DNA from: Planctomycetota bacterium
GTDB lineage: Bacteria > Planctomycetota > Planctomycetia > Pirellulales > Lacipirellulaceae
Direction of reading: 5' to 3'
Length of the DNA: 64,000 nucleotides
Assembly (NCBI GenBank): GCA_024278955.1
Contig: JAJRSE010000059.1
Location: 1 to 64,000, forward strand
Made by a program: the position numbers and the translations under genes. The first letter of the stretch is position 1. Each line of letters starts with the position of its first letter. Positions 24,486 through 33,609 of the stretch are shown here, piece after piece. The notes beneath the pieces were generated by a model. It searched no databases. It was not told the DNA's origin and worked only from the letters and a program-made list of their open reading frames with translations.

Positions 24486-24854
24486 ATGAAAAAGTCGGAA
24501 ATGAAGGTCTACAAGGAGCGTCTCCTAGACATAAGGCACAGACTTCGCGGGGACGTCTCGTCGATGGCTGATTCTGCGTTGGGAACCGAGAGCGCTGAAT
24601 CCTCGAGCATGCCAATTCATATGGCGGAGCTGGGTAGCGACAATTTCGAGCAAGAGTTTACTTTGAGCCTAATGGCTACCGAAGAAGACATTCTGGGAAT
24701 GATCGAAGAAGCTCTGATCCGGGTCGAAAGCGGCACTTATGGTGCTTGCGTGGTATGCGAGGGTACGATCCCCAAAACGCGTCTCAACGCAATTCCGCAT
24801 ACTCCAGTATGTGTGAAATGTGCTTCTTCGAGAGACCAAGGCTTGGCTAGCTAA
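24486..24854 (+). CDS. TraR/DksA-type zinc finger protein
   Basis: 122 residues from ATG 24486, with GAGGAG just upstream; the 195-residue track ORF is a 5' extension into the promoter. An N-terminal helical pair precedes the C4 zinc finger CVVCEGTIPKTRLNAIPHTP...C with CxxC spacing at both ends. This is the DksA fold, which enters the RNA polymerase secondary channel and modulates transcription, often with ppGpp. Whether it has the acidic tip residues of true DksA cannot be judged by eye. It precedes lspA by about 180 bp in the same direction. Confidence 0.85.
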   Translation: MKKSEMKVYKERLLDIRHRLRGDVSSMADSALGTESAESSSMPIHMAELGSDNFEQEFTLSLMATEEDILGMIEEALIRVESGTYGACVVCEGTIPKTRLNAIPHTPVCVKCASSRDQGLAS

Positions 24855-25037
24855 GGCAGCCTCTCGACACGACAAACCTGGAAAAGACGAACCTAGAAAA
24901 ATAGCATCGATCCTGGGAAATGGGTATTCCAGAGGACGAGCGACTTTTCGGGGTTTAGTAGGCCGGGGTTTGTGGGAGGCGAGCTGTGCAGTAAAGTGCC
25001 GGCTAATTCTTCCTTTGAACCTGCGGCGATCTCTCCC

Positions 25038-25664
25038 ATGTCTAGTCCTGCCAAGTCGTCTAGTCCTACCAAGTCTCCTGCAATCGCTAAGTCGCCTTTA
25101 GCCAACGATCTTCCAGTGCCTAAAGGGCGTATATTTTTGTTTCTGTCGCTAGCCCTCGTTGGTTGCTTGGCAGACTTGCTAACCAAGTACTGGGTGTTTT
25201 CTCAAGACGGTTGGTTCTACGGCAGCGAATGGTGGCTATGGGAAGGCCACATTGGCATCCAAAAAAGCCTGAACGAAGGGGCCCTGTTTGGAATGGGACA
25301 AGGCAAGGTCTGGCTGTTCGCGTTATTTTCGCTTTCAGCTGCCCTAGCAATCCCCATTTGGCTATTTGTATTTCGCGCGGCACACGATCGTTGGCTTACG
25401 GTTGCACTGGGCTGCGTGATGGGCGGTGTCTTAGGAAATCTATACGATAGAATCGGGCTTTCCGACCTCGAGTGGAATGCATTCGACCCTTCGCGAGCCG
25501 GCGAACAGGTTTACGCGGTTCGAGATTTTTTGCTTGTACAGTGGAGCGACCGTCTCGTCTGGCCAAACTTTAACATTGCCGATTCGCTACTCGTGTTTGG
25601 CGCAGGCGTTCTTCTGGTTCAGGCCTTCTTCTCTAGTAACCCGACGAGGGATGAAACAACTTGA
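25038..25664 (+). CDS. lspA: Lipoprotein signal peptidase
   Basis: About 208 residues from ATG 25038; the track start at 24972 adds 22 residues and either is possible. Four membrane segments are seen, including GRIFLFLSLALVGCLADLLT and the segment around GCVMGGVLGNLYDRIG. The catalytic Asp pair is in GNLYDR and NFNIADSLL. It cleaves prolipoproteins at the inner membrane before the lipidated Cys, and the window contains several lipobox proteins it could process. The Ser/Pro/Lys-rich N-terminal extension is not typical of the family. Confidence 0.92.
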   Translation: MSSPAKSSSPTKSPAIAKSPLANDLPVPKGRIFLFLSLALVGCLADLLTKYWVFSQDGWFYGSEWWLWEGHIGIQKSLNEGALFGMGQGKVWLFALFSLSAALAIPIWLFVFRAAHDRWLTVALGCVMGGVLGNLYDRIGLSDLEWNAFDPSRAGEQVYAVRDFLLVQWSDRLVWPNFNIADSLLVFGAGVLLVQAFFSSNPTRDETT

Positions 25665-25734
25665 TTCAAAACACGATCAAGCAACCTAGCAGAGTCCACT
25701 CCACACTCCGAGATTTAGGAACTACCGATTGTAC

Positions 25735-25749
25735 CCGTGAACGGTTACG
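25735..25749. repeat. 15-bp motif shared with 60654-60668
   Basis: CCGTGAACGGTTACG here is the exact reverse complement of CGTAACCGTTCACGG at 60654-60668. Both copies are intergenic. The motif may be a dispersed repeat or a protein-binding site. Confidence 0.5.
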
Positions 25750-25789
25750 CTAGAAGGGCCGCATATAAAACGACCCCTCACCTCCCTTC

Positions 25790-28462
25790 GTGAGCCTGCC
25801 GATGTCCCAATGTCCTCGTCTTCAATTGTTTTCACGAGTCGGGTTCGTAGAGAGCCTTTTTTTCCTGCAATGTTCTCTTCTGCTGTTGGGTAGCCCTTTG
25901 CTTGCGCAAGACAAGGGACCCGCGTCGAGTGTGTCGTACGACGATCAAAAAGTTGGCGACGAAGTTGAAGGGCGAATCGTGGTGCCAACCAACCAGGTAC
26001 TTTCTCCCCTGGGCCGTCAAGTTGCTTTTGCCGGGCGGCCCACCGACGTAGCCATGAGCCCAGACGGGCGATGGCTAGCCGTTCTGAATCGAAATGATGT
26101 CCTTCTCCTTGATCTAGAAACCGACAACATCGTCTCACGAGTTGCCCATCGAGGCGGTAGCTACAAAGGCATCGCCTTCGCGCCCGGCGGCCAGCGGCTC
26201 TACCTTTCTTGCATTCGCGGAAACCTCGACGTTTTCTCGGTAAGCAATGCGGGAAAGCTAGAAAAACAAAAAACAATCGACCTACCTGCCAGTCGTGCAG
26301 GCAACGCCCTGCCCTCGGGACTTGCCATCGATGCCAGTGGGAAAACTCTTTGGGTCGCGCTAAATATGAACAACACCCTCGCCGAGATCAATCTCGAAGA
26401 GGGAATCTTTGTACGCGAGATCGCCGTCGGTAGCGCTCCCTACGATGTCGTTCTCGTTGGTTCTAAGGCCTACGTCAGCAATTGGGCCGGTCGCCACCCC
26501 GGGCAAGGAGACACCCAAGGCCCTGCTGGAAAAGGAACCGCGATACGTGTCGATCCCGTTCGCTACATCGCCTCCGAGGGTTCTGTCTCGGTGGTTGATT
26601 TGGAGTTGGGGCAAGAAGTAAAACAGATTGAAGTCGGCCTCCATCCTTCCGGCATCACCGCGACGTCCGACGGACGGTTTGTTCTCGTCGCCAATGCGAA
26701 CAGCGATAGCGTCACCGTGATCGACGCCCGCCGCGACACGGTCGTCGAAACAATCTCGACTCGCCCCAACGACAAACTTCTGTTTGGCAGCGCCCCCAAC
26801 GATCTCGTGATTTCTGAAGACGGCAAAAAACTGTACGTTTCAAACGGCACCAACAATTGCATCGCACTTTTCGATTTCAATCCTCCTCAGAGCCGGCAAC
26901 TCGGCTGTCTCCCCACCGGCTGGTATCCGGCCGGCTTGGTGCTCGACGAAACTCGCAACACCCTTTACGTGGCAAACATCAAAGGCGTTGGCTCTCGGAA
27001 TAAAGACTGGCAGGGCAAACGCCGAGTCAAGGGCGAAGCGGTCTTTGGCTACAATTCGCACGACTACCTTGGCACCGTTTCGTTGATTCCGATTCCTCAG
27101 CTCGACGAAATCTCCGGCCACACGAAGACCGTCTTAGAGAACAACCGCCTAACCGAGTCGGTCAACGCATTGGCGCCAGCAAGAAAAAAGGTTGCAGCAA
27201 AGCCGGTGCCACAGCGTCATGGCGAGCCCTCGTTTTTCAAACATGTGCTTTACATTATCAAAGAGAACCGCACCTATGACCAGGTTTTTGGCGATGTCCA
27301 GCGCGGCAACGGTGACGAGTCGCTGTGCATCTTTGGAAGTAAAGTTACGCCAAACCATCACAAACTAGTCGACGAATTCGTACTCCTCGACAATTTTTAC
27401 TGCAATGGCACGCTCAGCGCCGATGGACATCAGTGGACTAACGAGGCCTATGTTACCGACTACCTCGAAAAAGCCTACGGAGGCTGGCCCCGTAGCTATC
27501 CTTACGATGGCGGAGATGCCATGGCCTATGCCCCTAGCGGATTTCTCTGGGACAACGTATTGGCACACAAAAAATCCTTGCGAGTCTATGGCGAATTTGT
27601 TTATGCCGAAATTCGTTGGAAGGACAAGAAGAAAACAAAAAGGCCAACTTTCCTTGAGTGCTATCGCGACTTCACAGAAGGCAGCAACCAGGTCCACGTT
27701 GAGGCTCGTGCTGCAATTCAGTCCCTAGCCCCACACCTTTGTCCCACGGCCATTGGCTTTCCCAGTATCGTGCCAGACATTCATCGAGCAGAACAATTCA
27801 TCCAAGAGCTAAAGCAGTTTGAAAAAGACAACAGACTTCCCAACTTCATGATTATGCTGCTACCCAACGACCATACCGCAGGAACACGGCCAGGAATGCC
27901 GACGCCCGAGGCCGCAGTAGCCGACAACGATTTGGCTCTCGGTCGAGTGATCGAAGCGCTAAGTCATAGCAAATTCTGGAAAGAGACTTGCATTTTTGTC
28001 GTCCAAGACGATCCGCAAGCGGGTTTCGATCACGTCGATGGCCATCGCACCGTAGCCATGGTCGTCAGTCCGTACACACGTCGCAAAGTGGTCGACAGCA
28101 CCAACTACAATCAAACGAGCATGATCCGCACCATGGAGTTGATCCTTGGCTTGCCGCCCATGAATCAGTTCGACGCCTCCGCGACCGCGATGGCAAGCTG
28201 TTTTACCGAGACGCCTAATTTCACGCCTTACGATTCGGTGCCCAACATCATTCCACTCGACCGAATGAATCCCGAAGTTAAGGCCATCACCGATCCGAGA
28301 CAAAAACACTGGGCCCTTGCTTCGCTCGAACTGCCGTTAGACGATGTCGACGAGGCCGACGAAGACACTCTCAACCGTATTCTGTGGCATTCCGTCCGCG
28401 GTCGCGACGACACTTATCCCATCTGGGCGGTTCTCAACGACGACCAGCTCGGCGAACACTAG
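25790..28462 (+). CDS. Secreted beta-propeller/phosphoesterase fusion protein
   Basis: 890 residues with a GTG start (an ATG four codons later is equally good). A signal peptide is visible up to LLGSPLLAQDKG. Residues about 60-440 are YncE/NHL-like beta-propeller repeats (DVAMSPDGRWLAVLNRNDV, ATSDGRFVLVANANSDSVTV, LVISEDGKKLYVSNGTNN). From about 480 a phosphoesterase/alkaline-phosphatase-like domain begins (VLYIIKENRTYDQVFGD) with metal-ligand-like motifs NGTLSADGHQWTNEAY and VVQDDPQAGFDHVDGHRT. The bifunctional architecture is common in planctomycetes. It probably hydrolyses a phosphate ester outside the cytoplasm; the substrate is unknown. The 3' end overlaps the convergent PqaA-like gene by 29 bp. 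Confidence 0.85.
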   Translation: MSLPMSQCPRLQLFSRVGFVESLFFLQCSLLLLGSPLLAQDKGPASSVSYDDQKVGDEVEGRIVVPTNQVLSPLGRQVAFAGRPTDVAMSPDGRWLAVLNRNDVLLLDLETDNIVSRVAHRGGSYKGIAFAPGGQRLYLSCIRGNLDVFSVSNAGKLEKQKTIDLPASRAGNALPSGLAIDASGKTLWVALNMNNTLAEINLEEGIFVREIAVGSAPYDVVLVGSKAYVSNWAGRHPGQGDTQGPAGKGTAIRVDPVRYIASEGSVSVVDLELGQEVKQIEVGLHPSGITATSDGRFVLVANANSDSVTVIDARRDTVVETISTRPNDKLLFGSAPNDLVISEDGKKLYVSNGTNNCIALFDFNPPQSRQLGCLPTGWYPAGLVLDETRNTLYVANIKGVGSRNKDWQGKRRVKGEAVFGYNSHDYLGTVSLIPIPQLDEISGHTKTVLENNRLTESVNALAPARKKVAAKPVPQRHGEPSFFKHVLYIIKENRTYDQVFGDVQRGNGDESLCIFGSKVTPNHHKLVDEFVLLDNFYCNGTLSADGHQWTNEAYVTDYLEKAYGGWPRSYPYDGGDAMAYAPSGFLWDNVLAHKKSLRVYGEFVYAEIRWKDKKKTKRPTFLECYRDFTEGSNQVHVEARAAIQSLAPHLCPTAIGFPSIVPDIHRAEQFIQELKQFEKDNRLPNFMIMLLPNDHTAGTRPGMPTPEAAVADNDLALGRVIEALSHSKFWKETCIFVVQDDPQAGFDHVDGHRTVAMVVSPYTRRKVVDSTNYNQTSMIRTMELILGLPPMNQFDASATAMASCFTETPNFTPYDSVPNIIPLDRMNPEVKAITDPRQKHWALASLELPLDDVDEADEDTLNRILWHSVRGRDDTYPIWAVLNDDQLGEH

Positions 28463-30056
28463 CCCCTGCGATGATCAGGCAAGAAAACAACAGGACACCA
28501 CTTGCTGGCTCGGGAACCTGAGCCACGCTGATGTCGGTTGTAAATTTGAGACTTTGCCCGCCAAAGTCATATTCCAATTCAATCATAAACGCGGTAGCGC
28601 CAGTTGCTGGTGCCGCACGGCTGGCAGCGTAAATGCCACTGCCAGGAGATTGTTCAACTAAGTCACTTCCAACCCAGTTGGCGCCAAAAGTTTCTTTCCG
28701 GAAGTCGCGATTGTTTGGATTTGTCGCCTCCCAAACGCGAACATTCATCGGTGTGCCAGATTCTAAGGTCACGATAATCGAAGTACCATCTGGCGAAATT
28801 TCCCAAGAGAATTCCGGCAGCGGAAGCCCCGCTTCCAATATCGAATGAAACAGCAAGGCCCCTTCAATCGCACTATCATCTAAGCCGTGGTCGCTGTTGG
28901 GAATGTATCGTAGATACTTCTGTTCGCTTAGGTCATCGAAGTAAAACTGCGACGAGTCCGGCACAAAAAACTGGTCTCCCGTCGAATTGACAATATACTT
29001 CGGAATGGTGAGTCGATCGCGATACTCGAAAGGATCGACGATATCGAGAAGCTCCTGCGCCCGAGCCGAAATTTGCTGGCCAGGAAGAGGGGCAAGCTGA
29101 TCCAAGACACCTTCCAGAACGTAATCTCCAACCGACTGAGCAAACCCGCCAATAATTTTCTCCGTTACCCCCTCATAGACCTGACGCTGGTGTTGCAGCG
29201 ACTCGTCGATATTCAGAAAGTCAATCACTCCGGGAGCGATGCCCGAGACGCGGTTAGGACCGCCAGGACGGGCTTCGACGGCAGCCGTTAGCCAGGTCGT
29301 CCAACCTCGTTTTGATCCGCCAAAGATAAAAAATTTGTCGATCGTAATGCCCTGGTTTTGCATGTGTTCCTGTGTCGCGTCCATTGCTGCAACAGCGCTT
29401 TTTACCATGGGAAGTAGCAGCGGCCACTCATCCACATTGCTATCCGAGGGATCGTTGTCCAGAAACTTCTTAAACGTCTTGGCAATGATCGCATCTTCGG
29501 TTCGCGTAAAATCCTCTCCGGCGAATTTCAGGCTTTGGTTGGGGACGGTAGGTAAGCTAACGAACACCGAGTTCGTAGCCAAAGCAGCCCCTGCCATTTG
29601 TTGAAATTCCGAAGACGTCGGGCTGGGGAAACTGTCGGGACCACTACCGCCATTGATCAACAGTATCGCCGTATTGGTAATCAGTGAATCTGGCTGCACG
29701 ATCGTCATTTTGTGCTCCCACTGGTTTTGCGTAGGGTCGCTCGGATCTTTCCAGCTCTGGATAACTTCGCTCGGATCTCGCCAAGTCTGTGACGTCAGGT
29801 CGATGTTGTAGCTAGTAAATCCAGGTCCAGGGATCGTTGCCGCAACAGAAAACCCAGCAGACGCATCCACCTTTTCTATGTAAGTATCAAGCGCTGTAGT
29901 CGCGATAGCCCTGGGCGCCGAGCCAACCAGGAAAAGCACAAAAAATGTGGCAACAAGTACAAAGCGAACAGACGCTTTCCGCTTAACCGAGGGGGAGAAG
30001 CGAAAGCTGCGGGAAACTACGGAGGGACGAATTCGTAAAAGTTGGTTGCTCATCAA
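28434..30056 (-). CDS. PhoPQ-activated pathogenicity-related (PqaA)-like protein with PEP-CTERM anchor
   Basis: 540 residues. An N-terminal signal segment (VLVATFFVLFLVGSAPRAIA) is followed by an alpha/beta-hydrolase-like domain with nucleophile elbow GGSKRGW near residue 240 and NSTGDQFFVPDSSQFYFDD later. The C-terminus VPEPASGVLLFSCLIIAGAS plus RRAGRR is a PEP-CTERM sorting signal, so the protein is exported and processed by exosortase. PqaA-like proteins are usually soluble; anchoring by PEP-CTERM is noteworthy. Catalytic activity is not established. The gene is divergent from the PVC cytochrome. Confidence 0.85.
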   Translation of the reverse strand: MMSNQLLRIRPSVVSRSFRFSPSVKRKASVRFVLVATFFVLFLVGSAPRAIATTALDTYIEKVDASAGFSVAATIPGPGFTSYNIDLTSQTWRDPSEVIQSWKDPSDPTQNQWEHKMTIVQPDSLITNTAILLINGGSGPDSFPSPTSSEFQQMAGAALATNSVFVSLPTVPNQSLKFAGEDFTRTEDAIIAKTFKKFLDNDPSDSNVDEWPLLLPMVKSAVAAMDATQEHMQNQGITIDKFFIFGGSKRGWTTWLTAAVEARPGGPNRVSGIAPGVIDFLNIDESLQHQRQVYEGVTEKIIGGFAQSVGDYVLEGVLDQLAPLPGQQISARAQELLDIVDPFEYRDRLTIPKYIVNSTGDQFFVPDSSQFYFDDLSEQKYLRYIPNSDHGLDDSAIEGALLFHSILEAGLPLPEFSWEISPDGTSIIVTLESGTPMNVRVWEATNPNNRDFRKETFGANWVGSDLVEQSPGSGIYAASRAAPATGATAFMIELEYDFGGQSLKFTTDISVAQVPEPASGVLLFSCLIIAGASVRRAGRR

Positions 30057-30525
30057 ATAGTTTTCCTATTGAGGTTGAATCTTTCATCGACACGAGGATT
30101 TAGGGCAACATCTTCCTCAAAAGCATCCGAGAGGCGCAACACCATGCAGGAGTTGCAATTTCAGAGAGGCGACCCAGAAAGGCAATTAGGGAAGGGACCA
30201 CACCCGGAGCGGGCAAGAAGGCGATCGGTAAGTCAGAGCGAAAACCGGTGACCGGCTTTCTTGGGGGACATTGGATCGAGTGGGTTGTGGTAAGATGATG
30301 AGCAGTTCGCTCGATAAGACGATTGTAAAGAATATGAATTCCGAGTGCAAGTAGTTTGACAGTTCAGCCAAAAGGCTTTAGCCTTGTTTTGTCAGTACAC
30401 GTCCTAACTCCGTGTTGGATAGAGACTTCCCCGCCGGGTTCCCAAGCCCCAATGGTGGCCTTTTGCCACTCTCCTTTAGTTTTGTTTCGCTTGAAATCGT
30501 CGATTTCATCTCCCTACCGATTGCC
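30057..30525. other. Divergent intergenic region
   Basis: About 470 bases between the PqaA-like gene and the likely ATG of the PVC cytochrome. A short hairpin AAGGCTTTAGCCTT followed by GTTTT occurs near 30370. The track extends the right-hand gene to 30412, but the added residues precede a better signal peptide. No RNA gene is seen. Confidence 0.5.
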
Positions 30526-33500
30526 ATGGCATTCAGGAGGCTTCCGATTAGCTCCCCGCGATTCGTCTTTGCTGTCTTATGTATAGTTGTGCTAGAGATC
30601 AATGCGTCGGATGCTGCCGGAGAGGGGCCCGTTGATTCTAAGGCGAAGAAACAACCTACGGTTGAGCGATCCCAACCCTTAGAACCTTCCGACGCGATCG
30701 AAGCATTTGTCCTTGCACCGGGAGTTCGAATTGAACTTGTAGCAAGCGAACCCGAGGTAATCGACCCGGTTTCGATTCGCTTCGACGAACACGGTCGGCT
30801 CTGGGTCGTCGAGATGCGGGACTATCCTCTCGGTCCCAAGCCGGGAAAGCCTCCTGCGTCGAAAATAAAAGTACTCGAAGATCTCGACCACGACGGTCGA
30901 TACGAAACGGTCCATCTATTTGCCGACGAGCTGCAGTTTCCTACCGGAATTCAGCCTTGGCGCGGAGGAGTATTCGTTACTTTCTCAGGTAAGGTGGCCT
31001 ACCTCAAAGACACCGATGGCGACTTCCTCGCAGATACCGAAGAGATCTGGCTAACCGGTTTTGCCGAAAAAAACACCCAACTACGTGCCAACCATCCGAC
31101 GCTAGGACTCGATCGAAAAATCTACGTTGCCAACGGATTACGCGGTGGAGAGATCAAGTCGACGTTCGACTCCAAACGCGACGCGGTTAATCTCCGAAGC
31201 AACGACCTACGCTTCGACCCGTTTACACGCCAATTTGAACCCGTGGCTGGTATTTCTCAGTACGGCATGACGCTCGACGATTTCGGTAACCGGTTTTTAT
31301 GCAATAACCGCTTTCCGCTCATGCATGTCGTAATCGAAGATCACTACGCACGGCGCAACCCCAGCTATGCTCTCTCCGCGTTGACCGAGCCCGTGGCTCT
31401 CTCAGGCGAGGACTCGCGAATCTATCCAATTTGTCGATCATGGACGACCTCGCTCGCACACGCAGGCCAATTCACTGCCGCCTGTGCCACGACAATCTAC
31501 CGAGGCGATGCTCTGCCAACGGAAATGTTAGGCAATAGTTTCACCTGCGATCCAACAGGCAGCCTAGTCCACCGGGAAATTTTGCAACAAGCCGGCGCGA
31601 CCTTTCGTTCGCACCCTGCCCGCGAAGGAGTCGAATTTCTCGCGTCCAAGGACGAGTGGTTTCGGCCTGTCAACCTAAGCATTGGCCCCGACGGGGCGCT
31701 CTACGTGGTCGATATGTACCGCGCTGTTATCGAACACCCGCAGTTCATGCCCGCCGAGTTACAGAAACGCCCCGACTTGCGTAACGGCGAAGACCACGGA
31801 CGAATTTATCGTCTAGTAGCCGACGATTCACATCCGACATTCGTAGTCCCCGAACTCTCGTCTGCAACCGATCAAGAATTAGTCCAATTTTTAGAAGAGA
31901 AAAACGCTTGGACACGCGAAACCGCCGCCCGCCTTCTGTTAGAGCGAGAAACGCAGGAAGTCGCCAAAGAACTAGAAGCCCTCACTCGTAACTCGAAGCT
32001 TCCAGCTGCAAGAGCCGCGGCGCTCCAGATTCTATCCGCCACCAAGGCACTCTCTCCTTCAGTCGTAAGAACATCGCTTTTGGACTTAAGCCCCGGCGTA
32101 CGTCAGCAGGCGATTGTTTTAGCCGAACGCTGGGTATCCGCTCCCGATTCACTACGAAGCGATGTCCTTAAACTCGCCTACGATGTCGACCCAAGAGTCC
32201 GTTTTCAGGTGGCACTCAGTTTGGCACCCATGAAAAATTCTGTGGAAATTGAAGCCCTAAAGCACATTGCAATCTCTGCGACTGACGATATCTGGACGCG
32301 CCGAGCAGTCGCTATCGCCATGCCCAACAGTTCTCCAGACCTCCTCAAGGCTCTCCTTGCCGATACCACTTGGTATGCCGACGAGATCTCGTCTAGCGAG
32401 AAGCAACTTTTGGTCGATCTAACAGAGCTGATAGCCAAAACTCTCGACCCTAGCCAGCTGCTCGAGATGGCCCGAGTCCTTGGCGAGCTTCCTCCTAGCA
32501 ACCAAGTTCTCCGCCTCCAGCAAATCACGTTCGCTCCGTTATTCCGCCGAGGAAATCTTCGCAAAACTTTGCATCAAGCCTCAGAGGGAGACACCGTTCA
32601 TCAGGCCGTAGAAAAAGTTTTTCGCTTTGCCCGTCATTTAGTCGAAGACAACCAAGCTGAAACCGTCCGACGGGTCGAGGCGATTGCGTTATTAAGTTTC
32701 GACCCAGAGAGCGCAAACCGTCTCGCCAAACTAGCCTTAGAGGACCCAGCACGTACAGTCCAGTTGGCTGCAATCAGCGCACTCTCAAACCACAAGAGCG
32801 TAAAACCCTGGGAAATGTTTATCGAAGAGTTCTCTTCGCTCATGCCAGCGGTTCGCACTCAAGTTCTTTCAGCCATGGTAAGAGATCCCAATCGTACTAC
32901 CTTGCTGCTCGACGCAGTTGAGAGTGGCGAAATCTTACCAACCGATGTCGATCGAGTTTCGGCCGATCAGCTTCGCCGACATCGCAACAAAACACTTCAG
33001 TCGCGTGCGAATCAACTCTTGCCCGCAGCAGTTGCCAAAGACCGCAACATCGTCCTCGCAGACTACCAAGCCGTGCTCAAGATGGCCTCCGATCCGATCC
33101 GAGGCCGCGAAGTTTTCCGTAAGCAATGTGCAACTTGCCACAGCGTCGCTGGCATCGGTGTTCGAGTTGGACCCAATATTGGCGATAGCTTCTCAAAGAC
33201 GGAACAACAACTATTAGCCGACATTATTCAGCCGAATCGCGCAATCGATAACAACTACGTTGGTTATTTAGTCGTCACCGACGACGGGAAATCGTACAAC
33301 GGCCTACTCATTTCGGAGAGTGCCACAAGCCTCACGCTTCTGCAGGAGGGGAACAAAAAGATGACAATGGCCAAGACCGAAGTCGAGGAAATCCGCGCCA
33401 CAGGCCTATCGCTGATGCCTGCCGGACTCGAAAAAAACATCCCCCACCAGGAGATGGCCGACTTGCTCTCGTTTTTGAAAAATTGGCGATACCTCGACGG

Positions 33501-33537
33501 ACTCACTCCCTACGACGAAAATTTGAAAAAACAGTAA
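30526..33537 (+). CDS. PVC-type haem-binding CxxCH protein
   Basis: About 1003 residues from ATG 30526; the track start at 30412 would bury the signal peptide (FVFAVLCIVVLEINASDAAG). Residues about 50-430 form a membrane-bound-dehydrogenase-type propeller (APGVRIELVASEPEVIDPVS, FDEHGRLWVVEMRDYPL). A HEAT-like helical region follows to about 830. The C-terminal cytochrome c-like domain carries CATCHSVAGIGVRVGPN near residue 868 and the ending ATGLSLMPAGLEK. This is a planctomycete-specific architecture thought to oxidise sugars or alcohols in the periplasm. It is 73 bp upstream of the first ceramidase-like gene. Confidence 0.9.
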   Translation: MAFRRLPISSPRFVFAVLCIVVLEINASDAAGEGPVDSKAKKQPTVERSQPLEPSDAIEAFVLAPGVRIELVASEPEVIDPVSIRFDEHGRLWVVEMRDYPLGPKPGKPPASKIKVLEDLDHDGRYETVHLFADELQFPTGIQPWRGGVFVTFSGKVAYLKDTDGDFLADTEEIWLTGFAEKNTQLRANHPTLGLDRKIYVANGLRGGEIKSTFDSKRDAVNLRSNDLRFDPFTRQFEPVAGISQYGMTLDDFGNRFLCNNRFPLMHVVIEDHYARRNPSYALSALTEPVALSGEDSRIYPICRSWTTSLAHAGQFTAACATTIYRGDALPTEMLGNSFTCDPTGSLVHREILQQAGATFRSHPAREGVEFLASKDEWFRPVNLSIGPDGALYVVDMYRAVIEHPQFMPAELQKRPDLRNGEDHGRIYRLVADDSHPTFVVPELSSATDQELVQFLEEKNAWTRETAARLLLERETQEVAKELEALTRNSKLPAARAAALQILSATKALSPSVVRTSLLDLSPGVRQQAIVLAERWVSAPDSLRSDVLKLAYDVDPRVRFQVALSLAPMKNSVEIEALKHIAISATDDIWTRRAVAIAMPNSSPDLLKALLADTTWYADEISSSEKQLLVDLTELIAKTLDPSQLLEMARVLGELPPSNQVLRLQQITFAPLFRRGNLRKTLHQASEGDTVHQAVEKVFRFARHLVEDNQAETVRRVEAIALLSFDPESANRLAKLALEDPARTVQLAAISALSNHKSVKPWEMFIEEFSSLMPAVRTQVLSAMVRDPNRTTLLLDAVESGEILPTDVDRVSADQLRRHRNKTLQSRANQLLPAAVAKDRNIVLADYQAVLKMASDPIRGREVFRKQCATCHSVAGIGVRVGPNIGDSFSKTEQQLLADIIQPNRAIDNNYVGYLVVTDDGKSYNGLLISESATSLTLLQEGNKKMTMAKTEVEEIRATGLSLMPAGLEKNIPHQEMADLLSFLKNWRYLDGLTPYDENLKKQ

Positions 33538-33609
33538 CAGAGAGACATTGCACCCCTGCGTGCGATGTCCAGATTTTCTCAGCAACTGACCGCAAGGAAG
33601 AGTTTAACT

